This document shows positions 34,647-43,240 of a DNA stretch of 64,000 nt, piece after piece. A program made the translations under genes and the position numbers. The notes under the pieces were generated by a model. That model had not been told where the DNA came from, did not search any database, and saw only the letters and a program-made list of their open reading frames with translations. Positions within the stretch are counted from its first letter, which is position 1; each line of letters starts with the position of its first letter. This DNA comes from an uncultured Actinomycetes bacterium (GTDB lineage: Bacteria; Actinomycetota; Acidimicrobiia; Acidimicrobiales; Ilumatobacteraceae): assembly GCA_903872155.1 (NCBI GenBank), contig CAIQJP010000008.1, positions 1 through 64,000 of the forward strand, in the 5' to 3' direction.

Positions 34647-35096
34647 CTACTTCCCAAGTGCTTCGAGCAATTTGATGGGTGTATCTTTGGGTGAGATTTT
34701 GTACCAAGCCTCAAGAATGATGCCATTCTGAATCAGGAATGCAGAGCGTTCAATTCCCATGTATTCACGCCCGTACAGCGACTTCTTCTTCCACACCTTG
34801 AATGCTTTGGCCACAACTTTCTCGGTATCTGCCAACAAAGGAAAACCAAGTTCGAACTTGTCATCAAACTTCTTTTGTTTTGCCGAAGTGTCGGGGCTGA
34901 TGCCAACAATTTTTGTACGACCGATTTCTGTGCGAATATCTCGCAGAGCACAACTCTGCTGCGTGCATCCGGGTGTATCTGCCTTTGGATAGAAGTACAC
35001 GAGAATCTTTCCCTTACCTTGTTTGGCCAGAGAGAAAGACTGTCCATTTTGGTCAACAAGATCAATGGCAGGAGCGGGAGAACCAGGCTGAAGCAT
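34647..35096 (-). CDS. Peroxiredoxin, BCP/PrxQ type
   Basis: 149 residues from ATG 35096; the frame is open to 35159 but TATTCT at 35103-35108 gives a leaderless start at 35096. YFYPKADTPGCTQQSCALRD carries the peroxidatic Cys and a resolving Cys five positions on, the atypical two-Cys PrxQ pattern. FPLLADTEKVVAKAF follows. It reduces hydroperoxides using thioredoxin-like donors. It is divergent from the SDR gene. Confidence 0.92.
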   Translation of the reverse strand: MLQPGSPAPAIDLVDQNGQSFSLAKQGKGKILVYFYPKADTPGCTQQSCALRDIRTEIGRTKIVGISPDTSAKQKKFDDKFELGFPLLADTEKVVAKAFKVWKKKSLYGREYMGIERSAFLIQNGIILEAWYKISPKDTPIKLLEALGK

Positions 35097-35102
35097 GAAC
35101 GC

Positions 35103-35108
35103 AGAATA
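35103..35108 (-). promoter_or_regulatory. -10 box for leaderless peroxiredoxin gene
   Basis: TATTCT on the minus strand, 6 nt before ATG 35096. Confidence 0.5.
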
Positions 35109-35147
35109 ACAACTGGAATAACGGAATTTCTCTGACACAATGAATCT

Positions 35148-36131
35148 GTGAACATGCACTCGTCTTCGTCGCCTCTTTCAACGACTGTGAGCAAAGTTCT
35201 TGACTTCACTGTTGTCCCGGGCTTCTCCAAGATCGGCTATTTGATTCGCAAGAAACTTGGTGGATGGTCTGATATTTCGGCTTTTGACCTGACCGGAAAA
35301 ACGGTGGTCATCACTGGTCCAACTTCGGGCCTTGGATTAGAAGTGGCGCGCTTGCTCGCACCCACCGGGGCCAAGTTGATTTTGGTGGGACGCAATCCCC
35401 AAAAGTTGGCGGCCATGATCGGCGAGATCGAACCCAAGTGTGCGGCTGGAAAGCCTGAAGCAGTGATTGCTGAAATGGGCAATCTTGCCGCTGTTCGTCG
35501 GGCGTGCAAAGACATTCAAAAGTTGACGAGTCATATCGATGTCCTCGTTCACAACGCGGGTGCGCTTCTCAATTCTCGTGAGGTTTCGGCTGACGGAATT
35601 GAACAAACCATTGCTTCACATGTGGTTGGACCGTACTTGATGACCTCATTGCTTTTGCCAGAACTTCAAGGTGGTCGAGTGGTGACAGTCTCATCTGGCG
35701 GCATGTATACGAAGGGAATACCTGACCTTTGTAATGGTGCTTCTCTTGAGATGTCTGCCGACAAATACAACGGCAGTCAGCAGTATGCGATTGCGAAACG
35801 AGTGCAGGTAACACTGAACGAGATGTGGGCTGATCGGGTCCCCGAAACTGAATTTGTTGCGATGCATCCAGGCTGGGCCGACACGCCTGGTGTTCAAGAA
35901 AGCATTCCCGGATTTCGTCGTTTGACCGCACCAATTTTGCGATCCGCACGTGAAGGGGCCGACACCATTGCCTGGCTTTCTGCGGTCAACACACTGCCTG
36001 GTGCTTCTGGAACATTTTGGTGCGATCGCGAGACATGGCCGATTCACAAAACATCAGCCACAAAGAAAACTGATACTCCCGAAGTTCGCCGCTTGTTGTG
36101 GGAATTGTTAGAGCAATACTGCCAGGCATAA
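35148..36131 (+). CDS. Short-chain dehydrogenase/reductase (DHRS12/retinol-dehydrogenase-like)
   Basis: 327 residues from GTG 35148 (an ATG follows two codons later). Residues 1-45 are an N-terminal extension. Then the Rossmann start KTVVITGPTSGLGLEVAR, the helix-loop LVHNAGALLNSREVSADG, the catalytic serine in VVTVSSGGMY, and Tyr/Lys in QQYAIAKR. It is complete and probably NADP-linked, acting on a lipid alcohol or ketone; substrate unknown. CACAAT 6 nt before the GTG could be a -10 box. Confidence 0.87.
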   Translation: MNMHSSSSPLSTTVSKVLDFTVVPGFSKIGYLIRKKLGGWSDISAFDLTGKTVVITGPTSGLGLEVARLLAPTGAKLILVGRNPQKLAAMIGEIEPKCAAGKPEAVIAEMGNLAAVRRACKDIQKLTSHIDVLVHNAGALLNSREVSADGIEQTIASHVVGPYLMTSLLLPELQGGRVVTVSSGGMYTKGIPDLCNGASLEMSADKYNGSQQYAIAKRVQVTLNEMWADRVPETEFVAMHPGWADTPGVQESIPGFRRLTAPILRSAREGADTIAWLSAVNTLPGASGTFWCDRETWPIHKTSATKKTDTPEVRRLLWELLEQYCQA

Positions 36132-36176
36132 GTCTGTTGAATTTTTCTCTGCAGTCATCAAAATGTATTGAGTGGA

Positions 36177-37106
36177 TCAGAGAGACCCCATGACCTCAGA
36201 TGCAATGAGATCAAGTTGGTCAAGGTCGGCTAGGTCGAGAACTTGCAAGTAAGCGCGCTCGGCTCCAACCGCTGCCCACGATTGCAGTTTTTCAATGGCC
36301 TCGGCGGGTGTTCCACAGACACCGTTGAGTTTCAACTCATCAACTTCGCGGCCAAGAAACGCAGCACGGCGTTTGACGTCGGCGTCGGTCTTGCCAACGC
36401 ACACGATGAGTGCGGTTGAGTACACCAGCGAATTGGGGTCACGGCTGATGTCGTTGCAGGCGGCTTTCACGCGGTCACATTGTTGAACGAAAAGTTCTTG
36501 TGAAGAAAATGGCAAGTTGAATTCAGACGCGTAACGAGCAGCGAGTGCGGGAGTGCGCTTGGGTCCGCCTCCACCAATGATGATCGGCACTGGAGACTGC
36601 ACTGGCTTGGGAAGTGCCGGTGAGTTAATAAGTTGGAAGTGTTTGCCATCAAAGCTAAATGTTTGATCAATAGGTGTTTTCCAAAGGCCAGTCACGATCG
36701 CCAGTTGCTCTTCAAGTCGATCAAATCTTTCGCCTAGCGCGGGGAAGGGGATTCCGTAACTGGTGTGCTCGTCATTGAACCAACCTGCACCAAGCCCAAG
36801 CTCAACACGACCGTTTGACATGTCGTCGACGTTGGCGATGCTGATTGCTAGCACTCCGGGATAACGAAATGTCGATGAATTCACCAAAGTCCCGAGGCGA
36901 ATGGTTGAAGTTTCACGGGCGATGCCGGCCAAAGTGATCCATGCATCAGAAGGACCAGGCAATCCAGAGGCTTGATCGCCCATCTTCACGTAGTGATCGC
37001 TGCGAAAGAAACCATCAAAACCGAGCTTTTCGGCGTGTTGAGCGACGGCGAGAAGGTCTTTGTAGAGGGCGCCCTGTTGGGGTTCGGTGAAGATGCGAAG
37101 TTTCAT
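36177..37106 (-). CDS. LLM-class F420-dependent oxidoreductase
   Basis: 309 residues from ATG 37106, the start supported by TATCGT 6 nt upstream. FDGFFRSDHYVKMG, RLGTLVNSSTFRYPGVLAISIANVD and MSNGRVELGLGAGWFNDEH are characteristic of F420-dependent subgroup proteins (LxxGRxxxGxGxGW), with PIIIGGGGPKRTPALAARYASEFN downstream. It lies divergent to the VOC protein gene. Substrate unknown. Confidence 0.88.
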   Translation of the reverse strand: MKLRIFTEPQQGALYKDLLAVAQHAEKLGFDGFFRSDHYVKMGDQASGLPGPSDAWITLAGIARETSTIRLGTLVNSSTFRYPGVLAISIANVDDMSNGRVELGLGAGWFNDEHTSYGIPFPALGERFDRLEEQLAIVTGLWKTPIDQTFSFDGKHFQLINSPALPKPVQSPVPIIIGGGGPKRTPALAARYASEFNLPFSSQELFVQQCDRVKAACNDISRDPNSLVYSTALIVCVGKTDADVKRRAAFLGREVDELKLNGVCGTPAEAIEKLQSWAAVGAERAYLQVLDLADLDQLDLIASEVMGSL

Positions 37107-37112
37107 ATGAGC

Positions 37113-37118
37113 ACGATA
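37113..37118 (-). promoter_or_regulatory. -10 box for leaderless LLM gene
   Basis: TATCGT on the minus strand, 6 nt before ATG 37106. Confidence 0.45.
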
Positions 37119-37158
37119 ACGAGTAGTTAATGTGATTAAAGAACAAGAGGAGAAAAAC

Positions 37159-37707
37159 ATGGCTGCACTCGGTACTCCGTATCCACTATTTCAACAGGCG
37201 TACTTTGTCAACGACATCGAAAAGTCAATCAAGTATTGGTACGACACTTTTGGTGCTGGCCCGTTTTCAATCTCCGAACATCATCGTTGTGATGAGTTCA
37301 CATATCGCGGTACGAAACAAGAAGCCGACGTGTCGTATGCATTCGGTTACTTAGGCGACACGATGATTCAGTTCATCAAGCAACATGATGACACTCCATC
37401 GATTTATCGCGAAATGTATGGGGCCGGACAAGAGGGCTATCACCATTGCGCTTATCTCGTGACTGATTTTCAGGCTGAGCGTCAACGTTTGATTGATTTG
37501 GGGCTTGAGCCAGCGTGCGAGTTATACGCCGATGGAGTGAATGCGTCGTATTTTGATACGCGCCACATCAACGGTGGATTCACTGAGATCCATGGTGACC
37601 CGCCGCACATTTTGCAAGTGTTCGCTCAATGGCGTCGGGCTCATGACATTCATCGACCTGGTGATTCTCCGATCTGGCGACGAAAGACTGGCCCACAAGC
37701 TTCCTAA
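37159..37707 (+). CDS. VOC/glyoxalase-fold protein
   Basis: 182 residues from ATG 37159, with AAGAGGAG at 37145-37152 as a strong ribosome site. The vicinal-oxygen-chelate fold is visible as two beta-alpha-beta modules: QQAYFVNDIEKSIKYWYDTFGAGPF and GYHHCAYLVTDFQAERQRLIDLG, with metal-ligand-like His and Glu residues (YHHCAY and GGFTEIHGD). This resembles PF13669-type glyoxalase-like/methylmalonyl-CoA epimerase relatives. Reaction unknown. Confidence 0.82.
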   Translation: MAALGTPYPLFQQAYFVNDIEKSIKYWYDTFGAGPFSISEHHRCDEFTYRGTKQEADVSYAFGYLGDTMIQFIKQHDDTPSIYREMYGAGQEGYHHCAYLVTDFQAERQRLIDLGLEPACELYADGVNASYFDTRHINGGFTEIHGDPPHILQVFAQWRRAHDIHRPGDSPIWRRKTGPQAS

Positions 37708-37722
37708 ACATGGTGCACCATC

Positions 37723-37728
37723 TATGGT
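37723..37728 (+). promoter_or_regulatory. -10 box for leaderless PhnA-like gene
   Basis: TATGGT lies 6 nt before ATG 37735. Confidence 0.45.
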
Positions 37729-37734
37729 GGGTGA

Positions 37735-38082
37735 ATGAGTGATCTTCCTCCGTGTCCAAAATGCAATTGCGTGTATTCATATGAAATGGGTGCACTGGTG
37801 GTTTGCCCGGAATGCGCTCATGAGTGGTCGGCCGATGCTGAACAAGACGGCGATGATCAATTGTCAGTTATTCGCGATTCATCGGGCAATGTATTAACCG
37901 ATGGTGACTCAGTCGTTGTGGTGAAAGATCTCAAAGTGAAGGGCCGTCCCACAAATATTAAAATTGGCACAAAGGTCAACAACATCCATTTGGTACGTGA
38001 CAATGGCGATCACGACATTGACTGCAAAGTCGAAGGTTTTGGCGCAATGTACTTGAAGTCAAGTGTTGTGAAGAAGGCCTAG
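37735..38082 (+). CDS. PhnA/YjdM-like zinc-ribbon protein
   Basis: 115 residues. An N-terminal zinc ribbon, CPKCNC...CPECAHEW (residues 7-30), is followed by an SH3-like beta barrel with SVVVVKDLKVKGRPTNIKIGTKV, the usual PhnA/YjdM arrangement. Despite the old name alkylphosphonate utilisation protein, its role is not established. Its stop and that of the convergent TetR gene are adjacent inside the 14-bp palindrome GGCCTAGCTAGGCC (38076-38089). Confidence 0.88.
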   Translation: MSDLPPCPKCNCVYSYEMGALVVCPECAHEWSADAEQDGDDQLSVIRDSSGNVLTDGDSVVVVKDLKVKGRPTNIKIGTKVNNIHLVRDNGDHDIDCKVEGFGAMYLKSSVVKKA

Positions 38083-38700
38083 CTAGGCCCAGCCGATTTG
38101 CTTTTCAACTTCGGGTGCATTGCCGTATTCAAACAACATCAAGGCCTGAATGTCATCAAGTTGTTGTTTTGAAATCTCAACGTGGGGCAACACTGTGTAT
38201 TGCGCATATGAGAGAGCGTAGGTTTTCATCGCAATGGTAAATGCCATGCGTTCGCTAATGCCAGTCTTTTGATAGTTGTGAGCCATTGCTTGCAAGATTC
38301 GCAATGAATCGTTGCGCAAAACCGAATCATCAGAAATGACTTCAACTAATTCAGAAATCAAGATAAATCGTTTGCGAATTAAAACGTGGGTCGGTACTCC
38401 AATGATGATTGCGTTAATCACAGGATTGTCCGAAAGGTCGTCTTGTGGGGCTTTCAGCATGGCGATGATCTGATCGGCCAATTTAGATGTTGCCGCAAGA
38501 AGAAGGTCTTTTCGAAAACCGAAATAGCGTTTGACGAGAACATTGCCCGAACCGAGACCAGCTTCGTTGGCGATCTTGCCGACGGTCAATTCGCTCATCA
38601 AAGTGTCGCCAGCCAGTTTGATAGTCGCATCAATCAGACGCGACGATGCTTCAGCTTGGCTGACACGGTGTTTGCCGATTGACTTTGATACAAGTGGCAC
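38083..38700 (-). CDS. TetR-family regulator
   Basis: 205 residues from GTG 38700. Helix-turn-helix: ELTVGKIANEAGLGSGNVLVKRYFGFRKDLLLAA, residues about 37-70. The C-terminal domain is hydrophobic and unassigned. TAAATT (38707-38712) 6 nt before the GTG acts as -10 box. GAATTTA occurs twice, 11 bp apart (38706-38712 and 38717-38723), and may be its own operator. The nearest divergent target is the 33-residue protein at 38819. Confidence 0.85.
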   Translation of the reverse strand: MPLVSKSIGKHRVSQAEASSRLIDATIKLAGDTLMSELTVGKIANEAGLGSGNVLVKRYFGFRKDLLLAATSKLADQIIAMLKAPQDDLSDNPVINAIIIGVPTHVLIRKRFILISELVEVISDDSVLRNDSLRILQAMAHNYQKTGISERMAFTIAMKTYALSYAQYTVLPHVEISKQQLDDIQALMLFEYGNAPEVEKQIGWA

Positions 38701-38705
38701 AAGAT

Positions 38706-38723
38706 GAATTTACTTTGAATTTA
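38706..38723. promoter_or_regulatory. Direct repeat overlapping TetR promoter
   Basis: Two GAATTTA units, one helical turn apart, covering the -10 box of the TetR gene; possible autoregulatory site. Confidence 0.35.
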
Positions 38724-38818
38724 TGCCGAATTGTGGGCAGGGACCAGATGTAGTCTGATGGGAAGTAGTACGTCTCAGAGAATAATTGTTATTAAAACGA
38801 CAATCGATTGGAACAGTC

Positions 38819-38920
38819 ATGGCCAATAAAGAACAAAAGGCAAAGCCCAGCGGTAAGCGCGAGCCCCAGTTGACTCTTAAAGAGAAGCGTGCCAAGAAAG
38901 CCGAAAAGAAGAAGAGCTGA
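38819..38920 (+). CDS. Lys-rich small protein (33 residues)
   Basis: ATG 38819 to TGA 38920. The sequence starts MANKEQKAKPSGKREPQL and ends TLKEKRAKKAEKKKS, with about one third Lys. Small actinobacterial proteins with this TLKEKRAxKxxKK ending are widespread, which is why I call it coding despite its length. GGAAC lies 4-8 nt upstream. It is cytoplasmic, probably disordered and nucleic-acid- or ribosome-associated (inference from charge). Confidence 0.65.
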   Translation: MANKEQKAKPSGKREPQLTLKEKRAKKAEKKKS

Positions 38921-39056
38921 CGCGCTGCTTGGGTGCTCGGAGTGCCAAATAGGGCATGTTTTCGCGCCCAACAGAGTTGATGAAGCTAAATAGTCAAGTA
39001 GTCAAAGGCTTGTGCGCGTAGGCTTGACACGTCCTTAGTCCACTCGGAAGTGTCCC

Positions 39057-40283
39057 ATGCCTAACGAAATCCATCAATCTGACAAATTGGCCGATGTCCT
39101 ATACGACATTCGAGGTCCAGTACTTGATGAGGCCAAGCGACTTGAGGCAGCCGGTCAGCGGATCATCAAGCTGAATATTGGTAACCCGCACCCTTTCGGC
39201 TTTGAAACACCTGCCGAGATCTTGGTTGAGGTATCGCGCAGTTTGCAGGCATCGCAGGGTTACAGCGATTCGCAAGGTATTACTGCGGCTCGTACGGCAA
39301 TCGTGCAGCACTATCAAAACCAAGGCATTGACATCACGAATATTGATGATGTCTGGCTTGGTAATGGCGTCAGTGAACTCATTCAATTGTCGCTCAATGC
39401 TTTGTTAAACGAGGGCGACGAAGTTTTAATACCGGCTCCCGATTATCCGTTATGGACTGCTTCAACGACACTTGCTGGTGGCACACCTGTTCATTATCTC
39501 TGCGACGAAGAGAATGAATGGAATCCCGATATCGCTGATATCGAAAGCAAAATCACCAGTCGTACAAAAGCCATTGTTGTCATCAATCCCAATAACCCAA
39601 CGGGTGCTGTGTACAGCCGCGAAATTTTGCGCAAAATTGCCGATCTCGCGATTGAGCACAATCTCATTGTGTACGCCGACGAAATTTACGACAAGATTTT
39701 GTACGACGATGCCGTACACCACACGTTTGCTGAAGTTGCTCCCGATGTCTTTACGATCACCTTCAACGGATTGTCAAAGGCATATCGACTTGCCGGTTTC
39801 CGTTCAGGTTGGATGGTGATGACTGGCCCGCGTAAGCACGCTGCGAGCTACATCGAAGGTGTCCAAATGTTGACCAATATGCGTTTGTGCGCCAATGTGC
39901 CCGCGCAACACGCTATTCAAACCGCACTAGGTGGACGTCAAAGCATTAAAGATCTCATCTTGCCGGGCGGACGTTTACTCGAACAGCGTGACGCGGCGAT
40001 TAAGGCTCTGCACGAAATTCCAGGTGTCACGTGTGTTGTGCCAAAAGGTGCGTTGTACGTGTTCCCGAAGCTTGACCCCGAGATGTACCCAATCGCGGAC
40101 GACCGGCGCTTCGTGCTCGACTTCTTACGCGCTGAACATGTTTTGGTGGTGCAAGGAACAGGGTTCAACTGGCCACGTCCCGATCACTTACGTATCGTCA
40201 CCTTGCCATGGGCAAAAGATCTGACTGAAGCAATTGGTCGTTTAGGTCGATTCTTGTCGACCTATCAACCGCCCAAAGATTGA
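39057..40283 (+). CDS. PLP-dependent aminotransferase, alanine/aspartate (AlaA-like) type
   Basis: 408 residues, fold type I class I aminotransferase. Substrate-carboxylate and PLP features: GYSDSQGITAARTAI, NPNNPTGAVYS, YADEIYDKILYD, the PLP lysine near residue 241 in NGLSKAYRLAGFRSGW, and the C-terminal GTGFNWPRPDHLRIV with the arginine that binds the substrate carboxylate. This pattern is that of AlaA/AspC-type enzymes of Actinobacteria, which transfer amino groups between glutamate and pyruvate or oxaloacetate. GGAAG precedes the ATG, and TTGACAC/GTGTC arms (39024-39052) flank the likely promoter. Confidence 0.9.
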   Translation: MPNEIHQSDKLADVLYDIRGPVLDEAKRLEAAGQRIIKLNIGNPHPFGFETPAEILVEVSRSLQASQGYSDSQGITAARTAIVQHYQNQGIDITNIDDVWLGNGVSELIQLSLNALLNEGDEVLIPAPDYPLWTASTTLAGGTPVHYLCDEENEWNPDIADIESKITSRTKAIVVINPNNPTGAVYSREILRKIADLAIEHNLIVYADEIYDKILYDDAVHHTFAEVAPDVFTITFNGLSKAYRLAGFRSGWMVMTGPRKHAASYIEGVQMLTNMRLCANVPAQHAIQTALGGRQSIKDLILPGGRLLEQRDAAIKALHEIPGVTCVVPKGALYVFPKLDPEMYPIADDRRFVLDFLRAEHVLVVQGTGFNWPRPDHLRIVTLPWAKDLTEAIGRLGRFLSTYQPPKD

Positions 40284-40298
40284 GTGCGTCGGCGTTGC

Positions 40299-41093
40299 TC
40301 AGATGATGTTGAGCGCGTCCAAGAAATTGGCGACAACTGCTTGATCGCCAGTGACCTTGCAATGTTCGCTCCAATGCGAACGTTGAGTTCCCCAGTTCAC
40401 AAATGAATGTCCGTTACTGCTGACTTCGGCCACAGTGCCACTTGACTTGCCTTCGGTGACAACAATGTCATTGCCCGAAGGGGAGACAGTCCACGAGCCA
40501 CCACCAGGACCAGTCAATGTCAACACGATCGGAGCCGAAAGTGATTGTCCGAGATTGATCTGCATCTGGGGCATGCCGGTGATCATCCAACGAATGGCTG
40601 GTCCGAGACGAGTTGCGTCAGCATCGGGGAGTCGACGCTCGACGGGACCCTCGGGGGCGAGCAAGTCAATGCGCAGGTGGCAGTAGTGGTCAAATGCGTA
40701 AGCGTCGGCGAGCTGATTCATGGGGTACGAGCCCAAGTCGGCCAACGGGATCACTGTTGATGCCAGTGGCTCTTCTTGCATCGACGCCAAGACCGCAACT
40801 GCTTGATCGCAGAACGCCAAGTACTCGTCGAGAATCTGTTGGTTCGACCAGTCTTTACGGGGCTCGACGAGTAAATCCATCATGCGTTCAGCGGGAAGAT
40901 TGATGGGTTCGTCGGGGGCTGGCGACGGGTCGACCGTTTCCTTGTAATTTGAGCTCATGTGTGCGACGAGGTCGCGAACTGACCAACCAGCACAACCGCT
41001 TGGTCGTGACCACTCTTCGTCGGTCAAAGTGGTGATGACCGACTTCACTTCATCAACAGCAATTCGAAGTGCTTCGATTCCTTCACGTGACAT
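40299..41093 (-). CDS. Mycothiol-dependent maleylpyruvate-isomerase-fold protein (DinB-like)
   Basis: 264 residues. The N-terminal DinB-like four-helix domain has GWSVRDLVAHMSSN with the first metal histidine near residue 45 and DHYCHLRIDL with another. The C-terminal part (LTLTGPGGGSWTV, ...SFVNWGTQRSHW) is the SCP2-like domain common in this family. Members isomerise maleylpyruvate with mycothiol or carry out other mycothiol transfers. A mycothiol role supports an actinobacterial host. Precise substrate unknown. Confidence 0.82.
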   Translation of the reverse strand: MSREGIEALRIAVDEVKSVITTLTDEEWSRPSGCAGWSVRDLVAHMSSNYKETVDPSPAPDEPINLPAERMMDLLVEPRKDWSNQQILDEYLAFCDQAVAVLASMQEEPLASTVIPLADLGSYPMNQLADAYAFDHYCHLRIDLLAPEGPVERRLPDADATRLGPAIRWMITGMPQMQINLGQSLSAPIVLTLTGPGGGSWTVSPSGNDIVVTEGKSSGTVAEVSSNGHSFVNWGTQRSHWSEHCKVTGDQAVVANFLDALNII

Positions 41094-41192
41094 GGCTCTA
41101 TCTCCTAGGTCTTAAGTCCTTTAAGAGTACGAAAATTCTCTTTGTTCAGGCGAAGCGGAACTAAAAATAGTTATTCGTGGCAGAGTAATGGG

Positions 41193-42158
41193 ATGGATTT
41201 AACTGCTGCTCCGCCGCTTGAAGCACCACAAAACGTTGTCGGTCATCATTCAACTTTGTTGGTCGATGAATCACGAAATAGTCGAATGCTTGGCGTCGAA
41301 ATTTGGTACCCGGCGGTATCGGCGACGGTGCAAAGCACTTATGAGCTATTTCCAGGTATTTCATTTTTTGCGGCTTCGGCTCAAGAGAATGCTGCGGTTT
41401 TGGAAGGCACCCATCCGCTCATTATTTGGTCGCACGGACGTACTGGAATGCGACACAATTACAGCTTGCTCTGCGAAGCCTTGGCGGCCCGCGGGTACAT
41501 CGTGATTTCGTCAGATCATCCTGGCGACACCTTGTTTGATTGGGCACTCGGAACACAGGTTGATGACATCACGAATGATCGCCAGCGTTTAGGCGATGTG
41601 CGCTTTCTCATTGATTGCGCACTTGGTGCAGGTCCTGAAATTGCACCGTGGCTTTCTCGGGGTGTCGATCAATCGCGTATCGCAGTTGGTGGACATTCAT
41701 ATGGCGGTCTCACTGCACTAGCAACAGTGTCGTCGCTTCATGAGTTCACCCCGGATGTTCGTGTTCGAGCAGCAGTCATGGCTCAGGGATATACCCGAAT
41801 TCTTCCCGATGAAGTTTTTACGACGACGGCATCACCGGTTTTGATGGTGGTTGCGAATCAAGACGTCACGACACCACCATCGACTGATGCTGAAAAAGCT
41901 TGGGGCTTCCTATCAACTCGAACAGATCGGGTCGGAGAGAAGTCGCAGAGGTTCAATATTGACCATGCCGGACATCAGGCTTCAAGCGATTTTGGTTTAT
42001 ACGCCGAACTCGCACCACAGGTTGAAAATATCCCTGACATGTTGCGTGATTACTTGAAGTCAGTGGTTGATGAATCTCCGCCTGAGTGGATTCACAAGTG
42101 GCGAACCACCGTCTTGCGCCATGTCGTCCTCATCGACGAATTCTTAAACTCCCTGTGA
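41193..42158 (+). CDS. Alpha/beta hydrolase (PAF-acetylhydrolase/dienelactone-hydrolase-like)
   Basis: 321 residues from ATG 41193; the frame extends to a TTG at 41142 without homology support. The nucleophile elbow is AVGGHSYGGLTAL, the oxyanion-region segment PLIIWSHGRTGMRHNY, the acid DVTTPPST after MVVANQ, and the base histidine in NIDHAGHQ. It would hydrolyse an ester or lactone. No signal peptide. Its stop codon abuts the first CTGGTG-family hairpin flanking the next gene. Confidence 0.85.
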   Translation: MDLTAAPPLEAPQNVVGHHSTLLVDESRNSRMLGVEIWYPAVSATVQSTYELFPGISFFAASAQENAAVLEGTHPLIIWSHGRTGMRHNYSLLCEALAARGYIVISSDHPGDTLFDWALGTQVDDITNDRQRLGDVRFLIDCALGAGPEIAPWLSRGVDQSRIAVGGHSYGGLTALATVSSLHEFTPDVRVRAAVMAQGYTRILPDEVFTTTASPVLMVVANQDVTTPPSTDAEKAWGFLSTRTDRVGEKSQRFNIDHAGHQASSDFGLYAELAPQVENIPDMLRDYLKSVVDESPPEWIHKWRTTVLRHVVLIDEFLNSL

Positions 42159-42205
42159 TTCTGGTGTCGTTTTAATCGGTAATAGCGAATTTATTGACAC
42201 CAGTT
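42159..42205. repeat. Hairpin repeat of the CTGGTG/CACCAG family, copy 2
   Basis: Arms CTGGTGTC (42161-42168) and GACACCAG (42196-42203). The 30 bp at 42162-42191 are identical to 43185-43214 (copy 3). It begins right at the hydrolase stop codon. Confidence 0.8.
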
Positions 42206-42250
42206 TCACAAAAGATGCCGAAGTTTTGAGTCCGACGCCCACATTGAGGC

Positions 42251-43171
42251 ATGGATCTCAAACTCATACATGAAAAAGCGGCGAAACAGCACGGTCTAGT
42301 CACTCGCTTTCAAGCACTAGAAACTGGAATCAGTAATTGGCAATGGTTTCGACTCCACGAACAAGGACTGTTAATTCATGTGCATCCCAATGTGTCTTCG
42401 GTATTTGGATATGAACCAACGTGGTTGCAAAAGATACATGCAGCAACTCTTTCTGGTGATGGTCGGGGTATTGCATCGCACAAGACCGCGGCCGCGCTTT
42501 GGAATGTATGGACGCCTTCAGAAAGTGAATTCATTGACATAATTCGAATAGGACGAAAAAAGACTTCAGTGCAAGGAGGAATCAAGTTCCATCATCCGCG
42601 TGATCACTTAGATATTGCTCCAGTTCGGCGAGAAGGCATTCGTGTCACAACCGCCACTCGGACATTGCTGGATTTTGCAGCTGTCGCACCTCATCTTCTG
42701 CCAATTACGACGGAGCGGATGCTCATGGAATCTCACATTTCGCGGGGACACCTCGTTGCAGCAGTTGCACGACATTCAAAACGAGGACGAGCGGGCATCG
42801 GTCCTGTGCGAGACCTCCTTGCAACATGGCCATACGCAGACAAACCTGCAGATTCGGTCTTGGAACTTGAGATGCAAAGGTTGTTGTCAAAATATGATTT
42901 CCCGAAATTTGAAACGCAGATTTCTGTTGGGCCATATGTTGTCGACCTTGGGTGGCCGGAGTGGAAAGTGGCTAGCGAAACTGACGGCTGGGGGAAGTAT
43001 GAACAACGTTCAGATTTTGAACGTCTGGCAAAGCGAGACATTTATCTTCAAAAGCATGGTTGGTCAATCGCCCATTTCACATGGCGTGATGTGAAATCTC
43101 GACCGCGCTATGTCGTCCAATCGCTACGAGATCTTTTGAAAATCCGTGGATATCCGGGCTTTGCCTACTAG
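42251..43171 (+). CDS. AbiEi-type winged-helix protein with DUF559 nuclease-like C-terminus
   Basis: 306 residues. The N-terminal part (KQHGLVTRFQALETGISNWQ, WFRLHEQGLLIHVHPNVSSV) is the winged helix found in AbiEi-like antitoxins. The C-terminal part (ELEMQRLLSKYDFPKFETQ, VVDLGWPEWKVASETDG, RDIYLQKHGWSIAHFTW) has the E...D-x-n-E-x-D arrangement of Vsr/DUF559 PD-(D/E)xK folds, where Asp in VVDLGWP and Glu in ASETDG are likely metal ligands. This architecture is common, and unexplained, in high- and mid-GC Actinobacteria. No AbiEii toxin is adjacent. The gene is framed by two copies of one hairpin repeat, suggesting it moved as a unit. Confidence 0.72.
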   Translation: MDLKLIHEKAAKQHGLVTRFQALETGISNWQWFRLHEQGLLIHVHPNVSSVFGYEPTWLQKIHAATLSGDGRGIASHKTAAALWNVWTPSESEFIDIIRIGRKKTSVQGGIKFHHPRDHLDIAPVRREGIRVTTATRTLLDFAAVAPHLLPITTERMLMESHISRGHLVAAVARHSKRGRAGIGPVRDLLATWPYADKPADSVLELEMQRLLSKYDFPKFETQISVGPYVVDLGWPEWKVASETDGWGKYEQRSDFERLAKRDIYLQKHGWSIAHFTWRDVKSRPRYVVQSLRDLLKIRGYPGFAY

Positions 43172-43182
43172 CCAATTGTGTT

Positions 43183-43228
43183 TTTGGTGTCGTTTTAATC
43201 GGTAATAGCGAATTAAACGACACCAGAA
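43183..43228. repeat. Hairpin repeat of the CTGGTG/CACCAG family, copy 3
   Basis: TTGGTGTCGTTT pairs with AAACGACACCAG (one G:U-type change at the tip). The inner 30 bp are identical to copy 2. It lies between convergent genes, 12 nt after the DUF559-type gene and 12 nt before the end of the amidohydrolase gene. Confidence 0.8.
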
Positions 43229-43240
43229 GCACGAGGGGAG

